Part shown: piece by piece, positions 19,171 to 28,737 of the stretch
How positions within the stretch are numbered: position 1 is the stretch's first letter
Layout: the number at the start of each line of letters is the position of its first letter
DNA from: Bacteroidales bacterium
Lineage (GTDB): Bacteria > Bacteroidota > Bacteroidia > Bacteroidales > WCHB1-69
DNA length: 64,000 nucleotides
Direction: 5' to 3'
NCBI GenBank assembly: GCA_024400875.1
Contig: JAKSMB010000005.1
Coordinates: 33,206 to 97,205, forward strand
Translations under genes and position numbers: made by a program
The notes under the pieces: model-generated
What the model was told of the DNA's origin: nothing
Seen by the model: the letters and a program-made list of their open reading frames with translations, nothing else
Database searches by the model: none

Positions 19171-22100
19171 TTAATCAGTTTCTGCTTCCGTTTCCTCTTC
19201 TTCCTCTATATCCGTGAAATAATTCTTCACAAACTTATTCTTCCATCCTCGGTTACCCAACTTATAGGAGAAGGAAGGCAAACCCTTAGAATTATCTGGT
19301 GCTAACGAACGATTCTTCGGTTTAGTATTCTTGATAGCATCATTAAATGCCTTTTCGGAAGAGTAGGCTGAAACCGTATTGTTCTCAAATTGGAAATAGA
19401 AGAACTTCTCATCAAATTGGAAATAAACGTACAACTTGTTCTTTGAACCACGCTTTTCAACTACAATACGACCTGGAACCATCTTATATACAGCTTTTGA
19501 ACCGCAAATAATCAATGGCAATGTCGTCTGCGACTTGAAAGTAGACTTAACAGGATCCCAGTCGAAGTCCAAATTTGAGAACATAAAGTTCACCTGAAGA
19601 GCTTCTGGCAAACGACGGTTGTTACCCATCGCCACGTTTCTGTTGTATCGTTCGTATTCCGTTTTCCCTAAAATGTCATACAATGCTCTATCAAAGTCCT
19701 CATCAGAAGAAACATCTACAAACTCCATCGTGGTGGAGTTCTCCAACGTCTTGTTCATCTGCTTCATAGATTCATCATTAAAGAAGAAATCGATAGATGT
19801 TGTAACGTGCATTTCAGCCGAGTCGGCAGTCATAAAGTTGATAACACGACCATTGGTAACCAGATCCACGCGACCCAGTTTCGCACCAATATCAACTGTA
19901 CCTTGACCTGTTGCAATACAGTTGTCCGTTTGAATGGTGATGATGTTGCCTGGTTCTTGCAGATCCATCAACTTTTTCATAGAGGCCGCTCTGAATTCGC
20001 GGCTTTCCTTATCATAGGTAATGTATCCAAATACATTAATATATTCTGCATCATTAAACTGATCTTTCGCACAACCGAACGCCGTATAGATGCGGCCCGT
20101 CTTATTTTCAGAAGCAATAGCCACCACAACCTTTCGATCCTGGATATCCTTTGTGCGCTCGTGAACCTGCAACATAATATTTTCTGGGTCAACCTGTTGC
20201 AGAATCTTCATACGAGCGTGGTGCAAGGTGTCGCAACCTGTTCGGATTTCCACACCACCAAAATAAGAGAGGAATGGCTGTGTACTATGTAATTCAGCAC
20301 GACCATCGAAGCCGAACTGATCACTGAACTGGAAGTTCTTCTCCAATGGAATCTGTGCATCACCATAGGTTTCTCCTACAATATGATATATTGTATCGAA
20401 ATAGAGTGTTTGAACAGCTTTTTCAGCATCGATATAGTCATAATAACCATTCGCATAGAAACGTGTTGCCGATTGTATGCGGGTATTACAATTATAGAGT
20501 TCGTGGTACTTGTTCTCGCGTCCGGCCAAGATTCTCGACTCGTGCAACTCGTCCATCTGAGCCTTCAGCCGTATGGTAACCTCTCCCGACTTTGGCGTAA
20601 TAGCCGCATCGCCAGAGTTGATGTAACGTACACCGTGAGCATAAATGACATTCTTTGTAAAATCGAACTCAGCATTCAAGGCCCCAAAGCGATAACCTAC
20701 GGAGAGATCAGACGCATACAGTTCATTGCTATGTTCAGGTGCCATATCCACGAGGTCGCGAATTGGCGTATTATCGATATCGGTATCTTTATATGGATCA
20801 TCCCATTTGAAACGAAGCAATGTAGAGTCGATAGGATCCCAGAAGAACTCTGTAGCATTGGTCTTGATTTCATTCTTCACAAAGAACACTTCTGAAGCGG
20901 TACCATTTGCTACGAAATGACCCAAACGGGTTTTGAAGTCAACGTGGGAGTTATAGTTGTCCGTACGGAACGCGATATTGTCGTTTCCATTGCTAATATC
21001 ATAGATTCGCAAGTCGGAGGTGTCGGCCTGCACCTCGTGGTGTTTGAAAGCAAACAGTTTAGAGGTGATATCGGCGCGATTAAACTTGAAAACGCCCGTA
21101 CCATACATACCGTGCGGCGTAATCTTGGAGTTGCCCACCAATTGCGTTTCACGGAAGATATCGATTGGATTATCAATAGTATGGATAAACATCTGATCCT
21201 GATAAGGTTCCCAGTGCATATAGGCATCATCAACAGATGCAGGTGGGAATTCGGTGCCGGCCATCTGCTCATCCACACGATGCGTGTTGGCAGAAGCATT
21301 GGTAGAGTCGAGATAGAAAACAATGCTATCGGAAGCGGTATGAGAAGTAACATAATCGATATTACCCTTACCTCGCAAACCACGGTTACTCAAGTCAACC
21401 GTACCTTGATAGCCACCTCGTCCTTCATACATAGGCAAGCCCGACGTCTTATGTTTGAAACCCAAGGAGAAATCCGGACGGATCTTCAACGGCTCATTGA
21501 TATCCGGGAAGATACCTCCAGAATAGAGGTGTCCGGTAAACTTCATTGAGTCGATTTCAAAATTATCCAAATTTACAACGCGGAAGGCATCAACATAGTA
21601 GTAGAAACGATTTCTATCATATACTCCATTCAAAACAAAAGGCTTATCATAGAATACCTTACCCCCCTTTCGAGCCTCAAAGATTGGATATTCCGGATAA
21701 TCAATCATACCCGACTTGTTACCTGGAGCATCCACATACAAAACGCCTGAAAGCTCTTCTATCTCACTGCGTACACGACGCAATTTGTAGTCACCATACA
21801 TATCCATCGGACCGTTCTTGTCCTCTACATACAAGATAAGCGTATCGATAACATCCATATCAACTAAGAACTTGTCATAGTTGAAATTACAGTTATGGGC
21901 TACAAAATCGAACAAGCCACCGATTACACGACCGGAAAAGACCATATCGCGGTTCTTCTTCACCGTCACCTTTTCACTGGTCGGGTAAACATTAACGATT
22001 TGCGGGTCACTCAATACAAAAAACTCGCAACCTGTAATATTCAAATCGTTGTTCACCAAATCCATAGATGCAAAGTGCGTCTTGGATTCCAAACGGATAT

Positions 22101-23670
22101 AATCGTAATCCTTTTTCTTAACCTGGTTGTTCAGATAACGAGCAATCTTGCTACGATAGAAAAGCTGATTATTGTTAACGTCGTATTCGATGAAACCACG
22201 GGCGGCGAAGTCAATCATCATCGCCTTAATATCCAAAGGAGGCTTTCTAAACCAACGGATAACATCTTCAATAGTAACATATTGATAACTATTTCCGTTA
22301 TAAAGTTGCCACAAGGTATATAAAGGATTCTCATTGTTGTAGCCAGCAATTTCGTGCATCACACCTTCATCATAAAAATTATATGATTCAAAGATAGCCG
22401 ACTCCTGACTGGTGGTGCTAACGATCGGACGAAACTCGATACGTTCCTCATTCGTATTCCATTGCAAGGATTCCACCGTGATTTCCAATTTATGATAAGA
22501 ATCAAAGAATGGTGAACGACCCACGCCTTGTTTAGGTCTGGAAATCAGCAAATCTTTAGAGTCTTTATCATATTTGAAGTTAGCAGCAGGATGATAAATG
22601 GAATCCTCCTCCAGATAGACACTCACTTTCGCATCTTCTGAAAGCAAATTGGTAGGTCTTATCAAGAAACTTCTTGACATAGCCTTTACAATCACTCTTC
22701 CTTCCTTCCGGATGGTCACCACCGCCAACGTATCACCGCTGGATGTACCAAAGATAGAAGAACCTCTCAAATCAAAACCGCCCCAATAGTCAACATCTGG
22801 ATAAAGGTTCGGAATTGGAATAGATTTTTCATTACTGATAAAGCGAGGATATGTCATTTTATCCTCCGCAGTTGGCAAGGTAGCCTTATATTCTACACGG
22901 CCCTTGATAGGCTGAGAGAAGAGATCTGGATAATAGAAGGTCACATTTTCGGCAACCACCTTTGGAAATCGAAGATCGATTTCATATTTGTCAAGGTCGG
23001 CGTGAACGCTCATATCAAGGCCGGCGCGGTCCCAGAAGACCTTGCCACCCTTAGCTTGAAACTTAAGACGGGCGGGATAATAGCGTCCACTTAGCTCCAA
23101 GACCTCCATGCTGTCCTTAACAGAATAGGCATTAAGATCAATATTGGAGAAATCGAAATAGGGTTCCTGGTCAAAGCCCATTTTGTCGGGCCAACCACGA
23201 GCCACCCACTTCACATTATCCTCCTGATTGAGAATATTATCCTGGAAAAGATGCTGATACAGCAGCATCTTCGACTGGAACAATGTCACATTGTTATTTG
23301 CGTGATACTCCACAATCTTATTCCACACTTCCAAGTCATCAGCAAATTCACTTGATGTGAAAGATTTATATGCATGAAAAAAAGACTCAAATTGTGGAAA
23401 CGGACGAAATCTTTTCTTTAACAGCTTATTAGAAGATTCAATAAAAGCCTGTTGCGTGGCTGCATCGGCGGTAGTAGTCCAAAATTGGGTGAATTCAGCC
23501 AACAAAGCATCCGCCTCTTTCTGTCGTTCCTTGTTGACAGAAGACAGGTACTGTTTCATCTCCTCCACCGTTTGTGACGGGTTGGTAGAGAACGCAGAAA
23601 AACGCTGTGCCTGGACCATAACGGCAGAGCACAGCACTACGAGTAATACTATAATTTTTCTCATAATCAA
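19171..23670 (-). CDS. Very large exported protein of unknown function (1,499 residues)
   Basis: A signal peptide (MIMRKIIVLLVVLCSAVMVQAQ) is followed by ~1,480 residues of mainly beta-strand, aromatic-rich sequence with no domain I can name. Many segments read like repeated beta-sandwich or beta-helix turns (VFWDRAGLDMSVHADL, YYPDLFSQPIKGRVEYKATL). The C terminus is strongly acidic (DIEEEEETEAETD) and not a T9SS sorting domain. The ATG overlaps the prmA stop by 4 bp (ATGA), so translation is coupled. It is likely periplasmic or on the outer membrane. Conserved hypothetical giants in this context occur in Bacteroidales, from general memory; function not known. Confidence 0.85.
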   Translation of the reverse strand: MIMRKIIVLLVVLCSAVMVQAQRFSAFSTNPSQTVEEMKQYLSSVNKERQKEADALLAEFTQFWTTTADAATQQAFIESSNKLLKKRFRPFPQFESFFHAYKSFTSSEFADDLEVWNKIVEYHANNNVTLFQSKMLLYQHLFQDNILNQEDNVKWVARGWPDKMGFDQEPYFDFSNIDLNAYSVKDSMEVLELSGRYYPARLKFQAKGGKVFWDRAGLDMSVHADLDKYEIDLRFPKVVAENVTFYYPDLFSQPIKGRVEYKATLPTAEDKMTYPRFISNEKSIPIPNLYPDVDYWGGFDLRGSSIFGTSSGDTLAVVTIRKEGRVIVKAMSRSFLIRPTNLLSEDAKVSVYLEEDSIYHPAANFKYDKDSKDLLISRPKQGVGRSPFFDSYHKLEITVESLQWNTNEERIEFRPIVSTTSQESAIFESYNFYDEGVMHEIAGYNNENPLYTLWQLYNGNSYQYVTIEDVIRWFRKPPLDIKAMMIDFAARGFIEYDVNNNQLFYRSKIARYLNNQVKKKDYDYIRLESKTHFASMDLVNNDLNITGCEFFVLSDPQIVNVYPTSEKVTVKKNRDMVFSGRVIGGLFDFVAHNCNFNYDKFLVDMDVIDTLILYVEDKNGPMDMYGDYKLRRVRSEIEELSGVLYVDAPGNKSGMIDYPEYPIFEARKGGKVFYDKPFVLNGVYDRNRFYYYVDAFRVVNLDNFEIDSMKFTGHLYSGGIFPDINEPLKIRPDFSLGFKHKTSGLPMYEGRGGYQGTVDLSNRGLRGKGNIDYVTSHTASDSIVFYLDSTNASANTHRVDEQMAGTEFPPASVDDAYMHWEPYQDQMFIHTIDNPIDIFRETQLVGNSKITPHGMYGTGVFKFNRADITSKLFAFKHHEVQADTSDLRIYDISNGNDNIAFRTDNYNSHVDFKTRLGHFVANGTASEVFFVKNEIKTNATEFFWDPIDSTLLRFKWDDPYKDTDIDNTPIRDLVDMAPEHSNELYASDLSVGYRFGALNAEFDFTKNVIYAHGVRYINSGDAAITPKSGEVTIRLKAQMDELHESRILAGRENKYHELYNCNTRIQSATRFYANGYYDYIDAEKAVQTLYFDTIYHIVGETYGDAQIPLEKNFQFSDQFGFDGRAELHSTQPFLSYFGGVEIRTGCDTLHHARMKILQQVDPENIMLQVHERTKDIQDRKVVVAIASENKTGRIYTAFGCAKDQFNDAEYINVFGYITYDKESREFRAASMKKLMDLQEPGNIITIQTDNCIATGQGTVDIGAKLGRVDLVTNGRVINFMTADSAEMHVTTSIDFFFNDESMKQMNKTLENSTTMEFVDVSSDEDFDRALYDILGKTEYERYNRNVAMGNNRRLPEALQVNFMFSNLDFDWDPVKSTFKSQTTLPLIICGSKAVYKMVPGRIVVEKRGSKNKLYVYFQFDEKFFYFQFENNTVSAYSSEKAFNDAIKNTKPKNRSLAPDNSKGLPSFSYKLGNRGWKNKFVKNYFTDIEEEEETEAETD

Positions 23671-24512
23671 ACTTTACGGAATTTGGCTGCCACCCACATA
23701 TCCTTCACCTTGTGGGAAACATACTCAAGACCATTGTCAGCGCAACATTTCTTAATAATCTCTAAGTCATTGCCATCATAAAAACCGCTTACGAAAAGCA
23801 GACCTTCATCGTTAAGACAGCCAACATACGTTGGAATATCATTAACCAGAATGTTTCTATTAATGTTGGCTAAGATAATGTCGTAGCTTTCCTTTCCAAG
23901 CAGAGAAGCATCGCCCATCAGCACTTTCACTTCCGGACAATTGTTGTGAGCCACATTCTCCAGCCCATTGCGATAAGCCCATTCATCGATGTCGATGGCG
24001 GTTACAGGGGAGGCACCGCGCATATAGGACAAGATAGCCAGGACGCCGGTTCCAGCACCCATATCCAATACGGATTTTCCCTTCACCTCTGTTTCGAGCA
24101 CGTATTCCACCATCTGCGATGTGGTAGCGTGGTGAGCTGTGCCAAACGACATCTTCGGCTCAATGATAATCTCGAACTCCACCTCTGGCTTAGCTGGGTG
24201 AAATGGAGCACGGATATAGCAACGATCTGCAATGGTTACAGGAGCGTAATTGGCTTCCCACTCTGCATTCCAGTCTTTGTCGGCCATCGGTTGCACTGCC
24301 CAATCTACACGAACATCTGAGAAACCATGTTCTTCAACTATTTCTTTGATATTCTGCTCATCATACTCTTTAACAGGAATATAACACAACAATTCATTCT
24401 CGTTTTCACCATCCATAAAGCTATCGCATCCAGCTTCAGCCATCATAGAAGTGAATATCTCTTTCCAAGGTTCGCTTGGATTTACGGTAAGTTTGATTTC
24501 GTAGTATTGCAT
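23667..24512 (-). CDS. prmA: Ribosomal protein L11 methyltransferase PrmA
   Basis: PrmA trimethylates ribosomal protein L11 using SAM. The 281 residues carry the SAM-binding motif VLDMGAGTGVLAI (~145-157), the FGTAHHATTSQM motif (~120-131; typical F-G-T-G-x-H-x-T-T) and the catalytic-domain motif ILANINRN. It is coupled to the downstream large gene by an ATGA overlap. Confidence 0.95.
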   Translation of the reverse strand: MQYYEIKLTVNPSEPWKEIFTSMMAEAGCDSFMDGENENELLCYIPVKEYDEQNIKEIVEEHGFSDVRVDWAVQPMADKDWNAEWEANYAPVTIADRCYIRAPFHPAKPEVEFEIIIEPKMSFGTAHHATTSQMVEYVLETEVKGKSVLDMGAGTGVLAILSYMRGASPVTAIDIDEWAYRNGLENVAHNNCPEVKVLMGDASLLGKESYDIILANINRNILVNDIPTYVGCLNDEGLLFVSGFYDGNDLEIIKKCCADNGLEYVSHKVKDMWVAAKFRKV

Positions 24513-24557
24513 AGTTAGGTTAATGGGTTGGTTTGAGTTATTTTAAGACAATACTGA

Positions 24558-26225
24558 TTACAGTTCTACAGGCTTTCCTGATTGATTGAACCAAAGGATA
24601 TCCTCCTCATTGGTTTTCTTGTTAAGAATATAAACCTTGTAGAAGGTCATCTTTTCAGCAATCTTCTTTACTGTGTAGTATGCCGTAACCTTGCAATTCT
24701 TGTAATTTTTCTTCACGTACTCATCGATAGTAGAGGAAAGGCTTTCCAACTTTCCTTGAACCATGTTGGCTACGATTTCACCATATCTGTTAAGTACACA
24801 AATCTCCTTACCACGGGTGGTATAGTAAATGGCCTGATAATTCATTTCTTCATCTTCTTTCCACTCTACATTGGTTACGCGAGGATATTTTAATTTGAAA
24901 ACAGCCTGAACACTTTCTGGAACATTCTTAGCATCATCTGACTCCAAGGTCATGTTCATCTTTTCATAGTATTTGTCCAAAGCTTCATCTTCAGCGCTGG
25001 CAGCCTTGTCGCCACCGCCCAATTGATAATCAGGATCAATAGTCTTAATCAATTTACCAGTCTTGTCGAAAATAACAGTGGTAACCAATTTTGTTTTGTA
25101 GTTAGCCTTCTCGTAGAAGTCCACCATGGTCTTATCTTGCTTATCAGCACGTTGTTCTTTCACAGCATCCTTGAACTTCCAACCTTTGTAATAATCGTTG
25201 AGGTGTTTCAACATCGGACCTGTAACCGATTCTTCTGGAAGAACGGTGAGGGTTTTGTCCCACACACCTGTCTTTGAGATATAAACAGCCGTTTTCTTAC
25301 CTGTATTGAAGCATTTAGCCACATACATACTGTCAATCATAAACCAATTCAATTCTTCTGGATGCATCACCTTCTTTGCCAATGCTTTAGTAACAACCTC
25401 AGGGATTGTGTTTGGTTTCAAGGCGATATTACCCTGTTCGTCCTTAATCACCACTTCTGGTTTTTCCTTTTTAGCCTTTTCAGGTTTAGGCTCAACCTCT
25501 TTCTTTGAAGTTTCCTTTGCTGGAGCGGTTGTCTTAGCCGTTGTCTCCGTCTTGGTAGTCGCAGGCTTGCTTGGAGTAGCAGCAGGCTTGCTCGGAGTTG
25601 TTGCTGGCTTACTTGGGGTTGTCGCTGGCTTGGTGGAAGCCGGTGTTGCTGGCTTGCCTGAAGCTGAAGTGGAAGTATTAGACTTAGAAGCAGGTTCCTT
25701 AGCTTGTGGTTGAGGTTTTTCAACAGGTTTTGTAGGATCAACGAAACCTTCAGGATCGGTACGCTTGATCAGTTCGTTTTTTCCCGTACTTGAGAATGTA
25801 AGCACTGATGGAGTAAAACCGATACCATCCTGCTTCACTTCCAGATAGTAATGGGTTTTCACATTTTCCTGTTCTTCCAATGCAGAAACACTGATGATCC
25901 ATTCCGGATAGTTTTTCTTCACGTATTCCGTAATAGCAGAAGGAAGTTCTCCTTGAGGAACGGTAAACAGCGTGCGAATCCAATCGCCGTTGTCCTTGAT
26001 ATAGACTTTACCATTGCTACCATCATCTTTGATTGATGCAACATACTGGCTTCCATCTTTTAGCCAGCCTGTAACCTTAGCTGAAGGATATTGGTATTCC
26101 AAAGTTCCCACCACGTCAGCTGGGACATCCGCCGGTTTCAATTTTTGTGCAAACAATGAGGAATTGGTGAACGCAACGAATTGAATTGCAATAAAAAATG
26201 CTATAAGTTTACCTAATATTTTCAT
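24558..26225 (-). CDS. Exported PepSY-like repeat protein with Thr/Lys/Pro linker
   Basis: A 555-residue protein with a signal peptide (residues ~1-26). Two or more PepSY-like (BLIP-like, PF11396-type) repeats precede and follow a long low-complexity linker: about 30-170, and 280-550 with YPSAKVTGWLKDG- and YPRVTNVEWKEDE-type motifs. The linker (~175-265) is rich in Pro, Lys, Thr and Ala and includes three 21-bp DNA repeats (25564-25626) encoding KPATTPS-type units. The PepSY-like family is abundant in Bacteroidetes and is thought periplasmic; the function is open. It has its own promoter and may lead the prmA operon, 45 bp upstream of it. Confidence 0.8.
   Translation of the reverse strand: MKILGKLIAFFIAIQFVAFTNSSLFAQKLKPADVPADVVGTLEYQYPSAKVTGWLKDGSQYVASIKDDGSNGKVYIKDNGDWIRTLFTVPQGELPSAITEYVKKNYPEWIISVSALEEQENVKTHYYLEVKQDGIGFTPSVLTFSSTGKNELIKRTDPEGFVDPTKPVEKPQPQAKEPASKSNTSTSASGKPATPASTKPATTPSKPATTPSKPAATPSKPATTKTETTAKTTAPAKETSKKEVEPKPEKAKKEKPEVVIKDEQGNIALKPNTIPEVVTKALAKKVMHPEELNWFMIDSMYVAKCFNTGKKTAVYISKTGVWDKTLTVLPEESVTGPMLKHLNDYYKGWKFKDAVKEQRADKQDKTMVDFYEKANYKTKLVTTVIFDKTGKLIKTIDPDYQLGGGDKAASAEDEALDKYYEKMNMTLESDDAKNVPESVQAVFKLKYPRVTNVEWKEDEEMNYQAIYYTTRGKEICVLNRYGEIVANMVQGKLESLSSTIDEYVKKNYKNCKVTAYYTVKKIAEKMTFYKVYILNKKTNEEDILWFNQSGKPVEL
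25564..25626. repeat. Three 21-bp tandem repeats in the PepSY-protein linker
   Basis: Three in-frame, slightly diverged 21-bp copies, each beginning GGCTT on the plus strand, encode a 7-residue Lys-Pro-Ala-Thr/Ala-Thr-Pro-Ser unit. Length may vary between strains by slippage. Confidence 0.8.
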
Positions 26226-26252
26226 AAATCCTACTTATTAAATAATGAGCGC

Positions 26253-26260
26253 CAAAAATA
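26253..26260 (-). promoter_or_regulatory. Bacteroidota -7 box for the PepSY-like gene
   Basis: TATTTTTG on the minus strand, 28 bp upstream of the ATG at 26225. Confidence 0.55.
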
Positions 26261-26306
26261 CAAAAAAAAACGACCTTCTCAACGATGAGTTTCAGCTTGA
26301 CGATTC

Positions 26307-26921
26307 TTAAAAGAAAGTAGGCTCCCAATTATAGGCACCTTCTCTCTTTTTGCTACCGCGGGCCTCTTTATTCAACAACTTGATTTTCTTATCAATACCC
26401 CAATGAAATCCACCCAATTTCCCACTACTGCAGATCACTCTATGGCACGGTATTATCGACAGCACAGGGTTGCTACCCACAGCGCCACCAACGGCACGTG
26501 CTCCGCGGGGATTTCCTATCCTTTTGGCAATATCCAGATAGGTGGTCACCTTGCCGGCGGGGATGGTCAACAAGTCTTTCCATACCGCTATTTGAAAGGA
26601 AGTTCCGTATAGATGCAACGCTATTTTTTCCACTTTATCGTACCGCTGGCACACCAAATAGGCGGCCTTTCGATGAATGGACAACTTCTGACAACGGAGC
26701 CGGGCTTTAGGGAAACGGCGCTTCAGTTCTTCCACTGGATTCCACCTTTTCTCTCCGGGCATCAGAAAGCATACGCCCTTTGAAGTGGATGCCACTAAGA
26801 ATTTTCCCAATGAAACTATCGTAAAAATGCTGTACGTGATGGTGAGTCTCTTCTCTTTTCCAAGGAACTCCGCTTTTGTCATAGGTTCAATAGTAACAGC
26901 ACATTGATTCATCGCTTCCAT
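26307..26921 (-). CDS. ogt: Methylated-DNA-protein cysteine methyltransferase (Ogt/Ada-C type)
   Basis: Repairs O6-methylguanine by transferring the alkyl group to its own cysteine. The active-site motif is IPCHRVICSSGKLGGFHWG (~155-173), with the DNA-binding TIPAGKVTTYLDIAKRIGNP helix-turn-helix before it (~121-140). At 204 residues it is longer than a minimal Ogt and resembles the C-terminal half of Ada, without Ada's N-terminal zinc domain or AraC-type regulator. A basic, aromatic tail (RGSKKREGAYNWEPTFF) extends past the domain. Divergent from the M20 operon. Confidence 0.92.
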   Translation of the reverse strand: MEAMNQCAVTIEPMTKAEFLGKEKRLTITYSIFTIVSLGKFLVASTSKGVCFLMPGEKRWNPVEELKRRFPKARLRCQKLSIHRKAAYLVCQRYDKVEKIALHLYGTSFQIAVWKDLLTIPAGKVTTYLDIAKRIGNPRGARAVGGAVGSNPVLSIIPCHRVICSSGKLGGFHWGIDKKIKLLNKEARGSKKREGAYNWEPTFF

Positions 26922-26944
26922 TTGAAGATATTTTTAAGGATGGG

Positions 26945-26952
26945 CAAAAATA
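26945..26952 (-). promoter_or_regulatory. Bacteroidota -7 box for ogt
   Basis: TATTTTTG on the minus strand, 24 bp upstream of the ogt start. Only 7 bp separate it from the divergent -7 box at 26960, so the two promoters' upstream elements overlap. Confidence 0.55.
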
Positions 26953-26959
26953 AAAAAAC

Positions 26960-26967
26960 TATCTTTG
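26960..26967 (+). promoter_or_regulatory. Bacteroidota -7 box for the M20-mntP-coaX-OMP-TPR-lptC operon
   Basis: TATCTTTG, 19 bp before the ATG at 26987. It is the only clear promoter before the six genes that follow with small gaps. Confidence 0.6.
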
Positions 26968-26986
26968 CAGAACCTAAAAAAAGAAA

Positions 26987-28171
26987 ATGGAAGATATAAA
27001 ACGTTTGGCAAATCAATACTTTGAGAAAACCGTATCGATGTATCATCAACTACATCGTCACCCTGAATTATCCGGACAGGAGATGCAAACTGCAAAATAC
27101 ATCTGCCAGGTCCTCGACGATTTAGGCATTGAGTACACCCCCAACGTCAGTGGCCACGGGGTTGTTGCCTTACTCCGAGGCAAGCTTCCCAAAGGTCGTG
27201 TGGTAGCCCTACGTGCCGATATGGATGCACTGCCCATCCAGGAGGAAAGCGGACTGCCTTTCTCTTCCGAAGTGCCGGGCGTTATGCACGCCTGCGGCCA
27301 CGATATCCACACCGCCTCTTTGTTAGGAACGCTTATGATTCTCAACGATATGCGTGATCGATTCGGGGGAACGGTGAAAGCCATTTTCCAACCCTCGGAG
27401 GAAGAGTATGAAGGTGGTGCCAAGTTTATGATTGAAGACAATGTATTGGAAAACCCTAAGGTGGATGTCATCATCGGGCAGCACGTCACTCCAGGTATGG
27501 AAGCAGGCACCATCGGTTTGAAAAGCGGTCCATTTATGGCCTCCACCGATGAAGTCCACCTTACCATTACAGGCAAGGGCGGACACGCCGCTCGCCCCAC
27601 CGAGACCATCAACCCCATCAATGTTGGAACAGAGATCATCCACGAGCTCAACAACTTCATCAAAATCAAAACTCCCAAAGATGTTCCTACGGTACTTTCC
27701 TTCGGCAGGTTCATCGCTACGGGCAGCACCAACATCATCCCTGAGAAAGTAGAGATTGCGGGCACTTTCCGCACTTTCAACGAGGTATGGCGCGAGGAAG
27801 TATGTGCCTATATCCGTCGAACAGTCAACCACTTCGCCATCTTATCTGGCGCCAGCTGCAAGCTTGACATACGCCACGGATACCCCGTACTCAACAACAA
27901 TGCCGAGGTTACCGAGCGCATCCGTGAGTATGCCATTCAACTGTTGGGGAAAAACTACGTTCAGAATCTTCCTGTGCGCTTAACCGCAGAAGATTTCGCA
28001 TACTATCTGCAACGCCGTCCCGGAACATTCTATCGGCTAGGCGTTTCCAATGTTTCCAAGGGTATCACTCAAACCACGCACTCTTCCACCTTCCAGATCG
28101 ACGAGGAAGCTCTTCGCACTTCCATCACCCTGATGAGTTGGATTGCTTTCAACGAACTTAACATTTCTTAA
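26987..28171 (+). CDS. M20D-family amidohydrolase (hippurate / N-acyl-amino-acid hydrolase type)
   Basis: A 394-residue zinc amidohydrolase that cleaves N-acyl amino acids or similar amides. Metal-binding motifs are HACGHDIHTA (~103-112), the catalytic PSEEEYEGGA (~133-142), GQHVTPG and the late HSSTFQIDEEAL (His ligand ~365). The dimerisation insert lies around 190-300. It leads a long operon; mntP begins 4 bp after its stop. Substrate cannot be predicted. Confidence 0.92.
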   Translation: MEDIKRLANQYFEKTVSMYHQLHRHPELSGQEMQTAKYICQVLDDLGIEYTPNVSGHGVVALLRGKLPKGRVVALRADMDALPIQEESGLPFSSEVPGVMHACGHDIHTASLLGTLMILNDMRDRFGGTVKAIFQPSEEEYEGGAKFMIEDNVLENPKVDVIIGQHVTPGMEAGTIGLKSGPFMASTDEVHLTITGKGGHAARPTETINPINVGTEIIHELNNFIKIKTPKDVPTVLSFGRFIATGSTNIIPEKVEIAGTFRTFNEVWREEVCAYIRRTVNHFAILSGASCKLDIRHGYPVLNNNAEVTERIREYAIQLLGKNYVQNLPVRLTAEDFAYYLQRRPGTFYRLGVSNVSKGITQTTHSSTFQIDEEALRTSITLMSWIAFNELNIS

Positions 28172-28175
28172 CGCT

Positions 28176-28733
28176 ATGAATTATCTCGAACTGTTTTTAC
28201 TGTCGTTGAGTCTGGCTATGGACTGTTTTGCGGTAAGCTGCTCTACCGGCATCAGTCAGCCCAAACTGAAGCTCAAATATGTGCTTCTTTTCGCCTTCTG
28301 CTTTGGATTTTTTCAAGGCTTTATGCCCCTATTAGGTTGGATATTCGGCGAAGCCGTTGTGGGATACCTCAGTCACTTCACCAACTGGATCGCCTTTGCC
28401 ATTCTGGCATTTATTGGTGGCAAGATGATTATCGAAGGCATCAAACACGAAGATAACGAGAGCAAGAACGATATGACCAAAATCGGCACCATACTCATCT
28501 TATCCATTGCCACCAGCATAGATGCTCTTGCCGTTGGTTTCGGATTCTCAATGACCAAAAACGTGAACATCTGGTGGGCCATCTTCAACATTGGCATCGT
28601 TTCCTTTATTGTTTCCATATTTGGTTACGAGCTCTCAAAAAAGCTGAGCACACGTATCAAAGCCCACATTGCCGAAATCATCGGAGGTATCATCTTAATA
28701 CTCATAGGTCTTAAGATTCTTCTTGGATTATAA
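28176..28733 (+). CDS. mntP: Manganese efflux pump MntP
   Basis: A 185-residue six-helix membrane protein of the MntP family. Two homologous halves each carry the acidic motif: LSLAMDCFAVSCSTGI near the N terminus and ATSIDALAVGFGFSM in the middle. I start it at ATG 28176; the longer frame uses a TTG inside the upstream gene. It sits between the amidohydrolase and coaX with 4-bp gaps. No riboswitch-like leader is present because it is inside an operon. Confidence 0.94.
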   Translation: MNYLELFLLSLSLAMDCFAVSCSTGISQPKLKLKYVLLFAFCFGFFQGFMPLLGWIFGEAVVGYLSHFTNWIAFAILAFIGGKMIIEGIKHEDNESKNDMTKIGTILILSIATSIDALAVGFGFSMTKNVNIWWAIFNIGIVSFIVSIFGYELSKKLSTRIKAHIAEIIGGIILILIGLKILLGL

Positions 28734-28737
28734 TATT

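Noticed and set aside
28143-28175. TTG-initiated upstream extension of mntP
   Set aside because: It lies inside the amidohydrolase gene; ATG 28176 gives the usual MntP N terminus.
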